Source of the DNA: Euryarchaeota archaeon UBA443
Lineage (GTDB): Archaea > Thermoplasmatota > Poseidoniia > Poseidoniales > Poseidoniaceae
Assembly (NCBI GenBank): GCA_002499195.1
Contig: DAKS01000035.1
Location: 1 to 48,384, forward strand
Length of the DNA: 48,384 nucleotides
Direction of reading: 5' to 3'
The translations under genes and the position numbers were made by a program. The notes beneath the pieces were generated by a model. It was not told where the DNA came from. It was given only the letters and a program-made list of their open reading frames with translations, and made no database searches. Of the stretch, positions 43,105 to 48,384 are shown piece after piece; positions within the stretch are counted from its first letter, which is position 1; each line of letters begins with the position of its first letter.

Positions 43105-44127
43105 TCAGTGACTATGTGCCTGTTTCCAAATTTGAACAGATTCTTTACCCCACGTTTCAGTATGATCGAGTGTTAAACCAGATTGCTCGAGTATCTCTTT
43201 ATCAATGTTTGATGGAACTGGTTGTTGATGGACAATGGTGCTTTGAACGAGATAGAACTCATCCACCAATCCTTCCTTAAGGAACGAATGGATCGTTGTT
43301 GGGCCTCCTTCGATGAGAAGTCGTTGCTTTTCCATGTCTCCTAGGCGGTTGAGAAGAGGGAGCAAACCGTTGTAATCGGCTCCGATTTGTATTGTTTCAT
43401 GACCATCGGTGTAGACGATAGCGTTCGGATTGGTACGTTCCTGTGGATCGAGAATCACACGAAGTGGTTGGCGTTCAGTCTCGATTCGTCGAACGGTGAG
43501 GGATGGATTGTCGCGCTCGACCGTTTCTGCTCCGACAAGGATTGCATCACAATCCATACGCAGGAGGTGAACTTCATCGAGACACGCTTCACTTGTGAAC
43601 CGTTGCGCATCTTCGGAACGGTCATCAACCGAACCATTAGCATCAACGGCAAGTTTGACTGTAACAAGTGGACGTCGATGCTCACACCAGTGGAGGAACG
43701 GTTTCATTTGTTCAGCAGCTTGTTGTTCGAGAAGTCCGGATTCCACAGAGATTCCAGCATCTCGTAACACTTGGAATCCTTTCCCACGAACGGTTGGATT
43801 TGGATCCGCATGAGCAACAATCACGTGTTTGACGCCGGACCAAAGTAATGCTTCGGTACATGGTGGTGTACGACCATAGTGATTGCATGGTTCAAGGGTT
43901 ACATAGGCAGTTGCACCATTCGGCGACTTCCCCTTTGCTTCAGCATCGTGAATTGCCATCTGTTCTGCATGAAGTCCGCCGAGATGGTCGTGCCAACCTT
44001 CCGCAATGATTTCCCCTTCTTTTACAAGAACGCAACCGACCAAAGGATTGGGTGCAACACGCCCCCTTCCTCGTTCTGCAACATCAAGTGCACGTTGCAT
44101 GAACGCCTCGTCTTGTTTGGTCCACAT
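43105..44127 (-). CDS. ribD: bifunctional riboflavin biosynthesis protein RibD (deaminase/reductase)
   Basis: 340 residues with two domains. The N-terminal zinc deaminase has HAE at 53-55 and the two cysteines 81 and 90 (PCNHYGRTPPC). The C-terminal reductase starts near 150 (RPLVTVKLAVDANGS). It has DAILVGAETVERDNPSLTVR and LLIEGGPTTIHSFLKEGLVD, which bind NADPH and the ribosylated pyrimidine. The bacterial pathway deaminates diaminohydroxyphosphoribosylaminopyrimidine and then reduces the ribose. Archaea normally use a separate ArfC-type reductase that acts before deamination, so a fused RibD suggests transfer from bacteria. It lies 48 bases upstream of the small ORF/flippase unit and diverges from the lipid kinase gene. 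Confidence 0.93.
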   Translation of the reverse strand: MWTKQDEAFMQRALDVAERGRGRVAPNPLVGCVLVKEGEIIAEGWHDHLGGLHAEQMAIHDAEAKGKSPNGATAYVTLEPCNHYGRTPPCTEALLWSGVKHVIVAHADPNPTVRGKGFQVLRDAGISVESGLLEQQAAEQMKPFLHWCEHRRPLVTVKLAVDANGSVDDRSEDAQRFTSEACLDEVHLLRMDCDAILVGAETVERDNPSLTVRRIETERQPLRVILDPQERTNPNAIVYTDGHETIQIGADYNGLLPLLNRLGDMEKQRLLIEGGPTTIHSFLKEGLVDEFYLVQSTIVHQQPVPSNIDKEILEQSGLTLDHTETWGKESVQIWKQAHSH

Positions 44128-44221
44128 GGATGGTCCTCATCGATGCCGAAAGGTATCGAGTTGATGAGCCTGTTCGTTCATCCATGGATACATTGAAACC
44201 GTGCAAGATTCAGCAAACCGT

Positions 44222-45259
44222 ATGGTCAAGGCACATTTTATCATCAATCCAGCAAGTCGGGACTTCCGTTGTGGTAAGGCTTGGCCAGGTATCAAAAAGC
44301 GATTGACTGAGAAGGGATTTGACGTTATTGAACACATGACTGAACGTATTGGCCATGGTGCAGAACTTACTCATCAAATCCGGACTGAGATTGAATCGAA
44401 TGGTGATGAATCACCTCTTGTTGTTGCAGTAGGAGGCGATGGAATCGTTCACGAAGTGGCTTCAGCACTCCGCGGTTCGAAGATTCCGCTTGGGCAGATT
44501 CCATTTGGATCTGGAAACGATTGTTGTATTACGCATGGTATTCCTCGAAATAATCTCAATGATGCGATTGATATTCTCATGAATGGTATCGATCGGAGTT
44601 GTGGAGCTTGGCGACTGGAAGGTGTTGCTGCTCCAACATTGGACGGTTATCCATCACCACCATCGAACCATTGGGATGGTGAAGTACAAATTGAGGGACG
44701 GACCGTTAGATGGGTATTCCTCGAGTCAGATGCTGGAATTACATCAGCCATCAGCCGGGCGAAGTTGCGGAGAGCCAAGTGGATTAAAGGTCCAAAGAAG
44801 TATACATATCTCGGAGTAACGACCATTCCGTTTTGGCCGCGAAGAAAGGTTGAGGTGACGTTGGATGATGGTGAACCTTCTATTCATGATTTGACGATGA
44901 TGACCGTAACAACTGGTGAAACCTTTGGTGGAGGCTACCGTGTCGTTCCCAATATGTATCCTACTCGAAAGGATGGTTCGATTGTCCTAGCATATCGATT
45001 AAGTCGATTACAAATGCTCTCATTGATGGGTCCGGTTAAGAAAGGAAAACACGTTGGAAAATGGGGTATTGAACAGATCGATGTTAACCGCGTCACACTT
45101 CGACCCGTGAATCAAAAAGGTGAACCATCGGATGTTCCTGTTGGTAATCCAACATTCATTCAAGCGGATGGTGAGCCACTGCTACAACTTCCGGCAACAC
45201 TTGAATGGCATCAAAACCAAATCATTTTCAGAGGCGCTAAGGACGTATCTTGGTCTTAG
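44222..45259 (+). CDS. diacylglycerol kinase / sphingosine kinase family (DAGK catalytic domain) protein
   Basis: 345 residues from the ATG at 44222. HFIINPASRDFRCGKAWPGI and then VVAVGGDGIVHEVASAL form the DAGK nucleotide-binding motif (GGDGT-like, here GGDGI). PLGQIPFGSGNDCCITHGIP is the second signature. The C-terminal domain ends with the usual IQADGEPLLQLP strand. The family phosphorylates lipid alcohols such as diacylglycerol, or in archaea possibly archaeol or an archaeol precursor; the substrate here is not known. A GTG at 44201 could add seven residues, but the ATG matches the family N-terminus. It overlaps the convergent lipoprotein-like gene by 4 bp. Confidence 0.82.
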   Translation: MVKAHFIINPASRDFRCGKAWPGIKKRLTEKGFDVIEHMTERIGHGAELTHQIRTEIESNGDESPLVVAVGGDGIVHEVASALRGSKIPLGQIPFGSGNDCCITHGIPRNNLNDAIDILMNGIDRSCGAWRLEGVAAPTLDGYPSPPSNHWDGEVQIEGRTVRWVFLESDAGITSAISRAKLRRAKWIKGPKKYTYLGVTTIPFWPRRKVEVTLDDGEPSIHDLTMMTVTTGETFGGGYRVVPNMYPTRKDGSIVLAYRLSRLQMLSLMGPVKKGKHVGKWGIEQIDVNRVTLRPVNQKGEPSDVPVGNPTFIQADGEPLLQLPATLEWHQNQIIFRGAKDVSWS

Positions 45260-46695
45260 ATGTTGAAATCTGAGAAGTCGTCTTCTTCCTCTTGCCAGAA
45301 TGTCTTTTCATCATTCTGCGGTTCTGGCTCCGTTTCAGGTTCTGGCTCAGCTTGCTTACGTACAGCCTTTCGTCGGCGAACCTTCGGCTTCTTCTTTGCA
45401 GTAGTGGAGGAGGAAACAGGGGTAGGTGTTGAGGATGAAGAAGTTGAGACTGGAGCACCTCCGCCAAAGGTCGAGGTCGGAGGAACGAACGGTTCGCTTT
45501 CCTCAACTTCTCTTTCGACCCTCTTTGCATCATCTGATGCAACAACAGAACTACCTGAGCCGAATTCAGAGCGTGAACCGGAATCGCTACCACCGCTGAG
45601 TGCACTATCAATTGAAAAGGATCCAAACCCATCGTCTTCGTCTTTGTTTGATTTTTTTGGCTTTGCTGCAGCAGTAGGTTTGGCTTGCTTACGTTGTTCT
45701 GCACGACGTTGATCCGGCGTTTTCATCCCCGATTCTTCCGCATCTTTGACTCTCTGTCGAACTTGTGCAGCCTTCTCAACGCCTTCCTTGCCAAGGAGTG
45801 TAAGTGCGATGCTACGGGCGCTCATGGTAAGTCGGAGTGATGAATACATGTAGGCGCCAACAGCACCACCTGCGCCAACAATGAGAAGGAAGAGAATGAA
45901 TCCAGTTCGACCTAGCATGGAGACATCGCCGAAGGTATACTCATCATCGTGCTCACCATCGAGACTGACAACGCTATCTGCAAGCTCGATCTTGGTCACT
46001 AGAACGTAAATCTGAGCTATGTTTTGATTCCCTGTTTTGGCGACACAATCGGATGAAGCCTCAAGATCGTTCGAGCCTGACCACATGCCACCAATCGGTG
46101 AACCAGAGTTACTATTTTCTTGGACGAGATATCCTGTTATGCGTATGGGTTGGTGGTATTTTCCAAGTGCAGCAATACCATCATTGATGTTCTCGCTCGC
46201 AGGGATTAGTCCAAGCACGAACCACTTGGTTTCAGAGTCTGGGTCGATTTTATCCAAGTCTGCTGTGCCTGCGCCAGTATCTGGTGCAACAGGGTCACTC
46301 CAATCCTTGACTTCAACACGTTCACCTTCCCCAGAGCGGACGTTCTTTGCATCTTCAAAGGACATCGAGTTAATAGCGACAGCTGCAGAGGTTGCAAAGG
46401 CAATATTGTTGGACAAATCAGGGTTATGCGAATCGTAAATTTCACTTGCACTCATGTAGCCTTCAAATTTCACTTCACCTTCTTTATCTGATCCAAAGGC
46501 ACCATCCTCACAACCGCGCTCGGTGTATTCGACGGAATTGACGGTTTCACCAGACATTGTTGAGGTGAAGGTGAATGTGCCATCATCACTGCGTTCTATG
46601 GAAAGATCGTTACCCCAGTCGGGCGAAACAGGAGCAAGGCATCCAGCAAGCAAGAATACCGATGCGAGAAGAATGCCTAGCAACACTCGGCCCAT
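45256..46695 (-). CDS. lipoprotein-like membrane protein with long low-complexity cytoplasmic tail
   Basis: 479 residues. The N-terminus MGRVLLGILLASVFLLAGC has a lipobox-like end (LLAGC, Cys19). An extracytoplasmic domain of about 240 residues follows, without recognised motifs. RTGFILFLLIVGAGGAVGAY near 260-280 is a membrane span. The remaining 190 residues are charged and low-complexity: a helix (GKEGVEKAAQVRQRVKDAEE), then Ser/Gly-rich, Lys/Arg-rich (KKKPKVRRRKAVRK) and acidic ends. The protein thus has both a lipid-anchor signal and a transmembrane span. The function is unknown; the tail looks like a partner-binding region. The tRNA-Ser gene lies 48 bases upstream. Confidence 0.7.
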   Translation of the reverse strand: MGRVLLGILLASVFLLAGCLAPVSPDWGNDLSIERSDDGTFTFTSTMSGETVNSVEYTERGCEDGAFGSDKEGEVKFEGYMSASEIYDSHNPDLSNNIAFATSAAVAINSMSFEDAKNVRSGEGERVEVKDWSDPVAPDTGAGTADLDKIDPDSETKWFVLGLIPASENINDGIAALGKYHQPIRITGYLVQENSNSGSPIGGMWSGSNDLEASSDCVAKTGNQNIAQIYVLVTKIELADSVVSLDGEHDDEYTFGDVSMLGRTGFILFLLIVGAGGAVGAYMYSSLRLTMSARSIALTLLGKEGVEKAAQVRQRVKDAEESGMKTPDQRRAEQRKQAKPTAAAKPKKSNKDEDDGFGSFSIDSALSGGSDSGSRSEFGSGSSVVASDDAKRVEREVEESEPFVPPTSTFGGGAPVSTSSSSTPTPVSSSTTAKKKPKVRRRKAVRKQAEPEPETEPEPQNDEKTFWQEEEDDFSDFNI

Positions 46696-46743
46696 ATGAT
46701 ATGGAGAGGTCCTAGAGTTTGTGAATGCTTCTCTTCAAATTGA

Positions 46744-46828
46744 TGGCGCGGAGAGAGGGATTTGAACCCCCGAGTCATAAGACACCGGATTTCAAATCCG
46801 GCGCAATACCTGGCTATGCGACCTCCGC
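46744..46828 (-). tRNA. tRNA-Ser (anticodon TGA) with encoded CCA
   Basis: On the minus strand the acceptor stem GCGGAGG/TCTCCGC is complete, with one G-T pair. The anticodon stem CCGGA/TCCGG holds the loop TTTGAAA, giving anticodon TGA. A long variable arm (TGTCTTATGACTC) is typical of serine tRNAs. The T arm is GGGGG-TTCAAAT-CCCTC. The discriminator G is followed by an encoded CCA at 46744-46746, unlike the tRNA-Arg at the left end. No intron is visible. Confidence 0.93.
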
Positions 46829-46872
46829 AGTGGTTTCGCCAGAACAACCTCTATCAAACCCTTTTCCCTCTA

Positions 46873-48384
46873 TTACTCAGATTTTGAGCGTAGGGATATT
46901 GCTGCCATTGAGACAACAGCAATCGAGACCAATAGGCCAACAGAAGGAACGCCCTCAGAATCATTTCCAATTATCTTTTCACGTTCAGCAAGTTCAACAA
47001 TATCTTCAACAAAATCAGATGCTAACCAAGAGTCATCAACATAGCGTACTCGTGGTTTTTTATCTTCATCAAGAATGTAGGTATAAGCGAAATGTCCTAC
47101 GGTATATTCGGGTTCGGATTGAACAGGAATACATGTCAATATGTCATCTTCGGCCCACTCATAGCCTGAATCGCACATACAGTGCGCGCTGCTTCCCGAG
47201 CCCATGATCCATCCATGCCCATTACATTCACTATCTTCAACGACAGCAAATCCAGGCTCAGGAATCGCATCATGGCTTGTGTTATTGGAAGCCCATGCCA
47301 GGGTCATGGGCTCGTTAATCAAATCCATACCGATATCGGAATCTTCCCAAACACTGGATGTTTCATTCCACGTGTGAAGTTGCCAGTACCAACTCCAATC
47401 GCTTGGAGCTGAGACACCATCGATACTGTTCAAAAAGTGACCAAACTGACTGTCTTCAATATCGACATCAATCTCTGCTCCATCAAAGGCACCTTGTGTA
47501 AGATGATAGCCAGTGAATGAAGAAACATTGGTTGAGGATGTTGTGTTATCTGGAAACACTATCTGTACGCTCGGCGTATCACCACTCGGAGCCTCAAGGA
47601 GGTCGAGGTTCGCACCCGTAGCATACCAAGCAAGGTGTGTTTCTTCCAATGCATTAACAGAGTCGATATTTGTTGGAGCATCGATCCATCGTTGATCGGA
47701 TTCATCAAACAGTTTTAGACTCCACCGCCAACTATTATTTTCTGGAGCATCATAGCCATTAATTCCGTCGATCGTAATTCCGTATTGTCCTTGAGATGCA
47801 TTGACCGTCCAACCTGCTTCAGCAGCGGCGGCTGAAGTCAGGGTCATCCCTGTTGGAAGAAACATCAATTCCTCTGCAGTTCCATCAGGACGAACGTAGA
47901 CGATGCTTGAATCGTGAACTTGTCCTTCCATATCGCTGATGTTATCATCGTGTGGATCGATGACATATTCTGTTGTATTAATTGCAAAGCGCTCCCTCAC
48001 TTCCTTGACATCCTCTGTCGGTCCTGTAAGATGAGGCCAGTCGACTCCATGCAACTCCATGTAATCGATGAGGACTTCAGGTGTGTCGTATTTCGGATCA
48101 AGAGTGACTGAAACAAAGCCAACCTTGTCTTCAAGTTCTGCTGGAAGCGTATTATGAACCAATTTCAAGTTCTGTGTAATCACAGGACATACGTCAGGGC
48201 ATCGAGTGAAAAAGAAGGAAATGACAACGATTTCTTCGGTTGCATCCGATAATTTGTATTCAGAATTGTTCTGGTCTACGAGCGTAAAATTCCCGACACT
48301 GGCACTACTCAATTGAATTCCATGGTAGGCAGAGACAGGTGCTCCAGCGAGAACAACGGATAGGAGCAATCCAACAGTAAATAG
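46873..48384 (-). CDS. SCO1/SenC-like thioredoxin-fold protein fused to DUF4430-like repeats, EGF-like module and C-terminal anchor; start outside window
   Basis: The frame is open at the right edge, so the true start is not visible. The visible N-terminus (LFTVGLLLSVVLAGAPVSA) is the hydrophobic part of a signal peptide. A SCO domain follows, with the copper-binding Cys pair FTRCPDVCPV and the later His in QVHDSSIVYVRPDG. SCO proteins deliver copper to cytochrome oxidase or act as thiol oxidoreductases outside the membrane. Two similar modules then appear, each with a W-x-W core (SWRWSLKLFDES and DWSWYWQLHTWN) and a following TxLAW strand, resembling DUF4430. Next is an EGF-like cluster with GHGW and a CMCDSGYEW segment. 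The C-terminus is SVGLLVSIAVVSMAAIS plus basic residues, a membrane or sorting anchor. The combination is unusual. Confidence 0.78.
   Translation of the reverse strand, partial: LFTVGLLLSVVLAGAPVSAYHGIQLSSASVGNFTLVDQNNSEYKLSDATEEIVVISFFFTRCPDVCPVITQNLKLVHNTLPAELEDKVGFVSVTLDPKYDTPEVLIDYMELHGVDWPHLTGPTEDVKEVRERFAINTTEYVIDPHDDNISDMEGQVHDSSIVYVRPDGTAEELMFLPTGMTLTSAAAAEAGWTVNASQGQYGITIDGINGYDAPENNSWRWSLKLFDESDQRWIDAPTNIDSVNALEETHLAWYATGANLDLLEAPSGDTPSVQIVFPDNTTSSTNVSSFTGYHLTQGAFDGAEIDVDIEDSQFGHFLNSIDGVSAPSDWSWYWQLHTWNETSSVWEDSDIGMDLINEPMTLAWASNNTSHDAIPEPGFAVVEDSECNGHGWIMGSGSSAHCMCDSGYEWAEDDILTCIPVQSEPEYTVGHFAYTYILDEDKKPRVRYVDDSWLASDFVEDIVELAEREKIIGNDSEGVPSVGLLVSIAVVSMAAISLRSKSE

Noticed and set aside
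1..48384. CRISPR array, insertion sequence, integrase or attachment-site duplication
   Set aside because: No regularly spaced identical repeats, transposase-like proteins or terminal inverted repeats were seen. The only tandem repeats are coding calcium-binding units. The tRNA genes show no nearby 3'-end duplication that I could see.

Overview
The window is a dense, essentially non-mobile stretch of an archaeal chromosome. The information-processing genes are clearly archaeal: the DNA polymerase D large subunit, the primase large subunit with its four iron-sulfur cysteines, an archaeal RNA polymerase subunit D (Rpo3), the uS13-uS4-uS11 ribosomal cluster, MptE and a pantoate kinase. Alongside them are bacterial-looking enzymes (a bacterial-type LeuRS, a fused RibD) and several large secreted proteins full of thrombospondin-type-3 calcium repeats. 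This mix suggests a planktonic euryarchaeon of the Marine Group II / Poseidoniales type. That placement is an inference from gene content, not a computed phylogeny.

Layout. 1-900: the start of a VOC-family protein running off the left edge, tRNA-Arg(TCG), and a small membrane protein. 937-6440: ATP-type PEP carboxykinase diverging from a 1265-residue polytopic membrane protein. 6434-9013: a leftward winged-helix/LbH acyltransferase/GlmM-like operon for activated amino sugars, diverging from thioredoxin (9121-9450) across a 24-bp palindrome. 9452-17200: a regulator-plus-surface block. It has a winged-helix STAND-type ATPase, a secreted propeller/calcium-repeat protein, and a membrane protein with a large N-terminal domain and two winged helices at the C terminus. 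17280-23957: leucyl-tRNA synthetase, a second calcium-repeat surface protein, and an archaeal CDIN1/TPD-type nuclease. 23954-29460: leftward pantoate kinase, rpo3, rps11, rps4, rps13, then a methyltransferase and pyrE. 29567-37924: polD large subunit, a small membrane protein with mptE, and priL with a DUF373 membrane protein and a zinc-ribbon protein. 38075-38704: an autonomous unit (TATA box, strong ribosome binding site, hairpin terminator) for an aquaporin-like protein that has lost both NPA motifs. 38882-44127: an unknown protein, ribulose-phosphate 3-epimerase, a glycosyltransferase, a flippase with a probable 44-residue upstream small ORF, and RibD. 44222-48384: a diacylglycerol-kinase-family lipid kinase, a lipoprotein-like membrane protein, tRNA-Ser(TGA), and a SCO1-like fusion protein running off the right edge.

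How it fits together. Most genes are in units of one to three genes, and convergent pairs abut or overlap by a few bases (up to 83 bp). The cell-envelope theme recurs: amino-sugar activation, glycosyltransferase plus flippase, lipid kinase, secreted calcium-repeat proteins and a transmembrane transcription factor. The best candidates for something undescribed are the NPA-less aquaporin-like protein, the 9452-17200 regulator/surface block with its palindrome over the TATA box, and the small ORF coupled to the flippase. No CRISPR array, insertion sequence, integrase or prophage gene was seen, and no gene-free stretch exceeds 300 bases.
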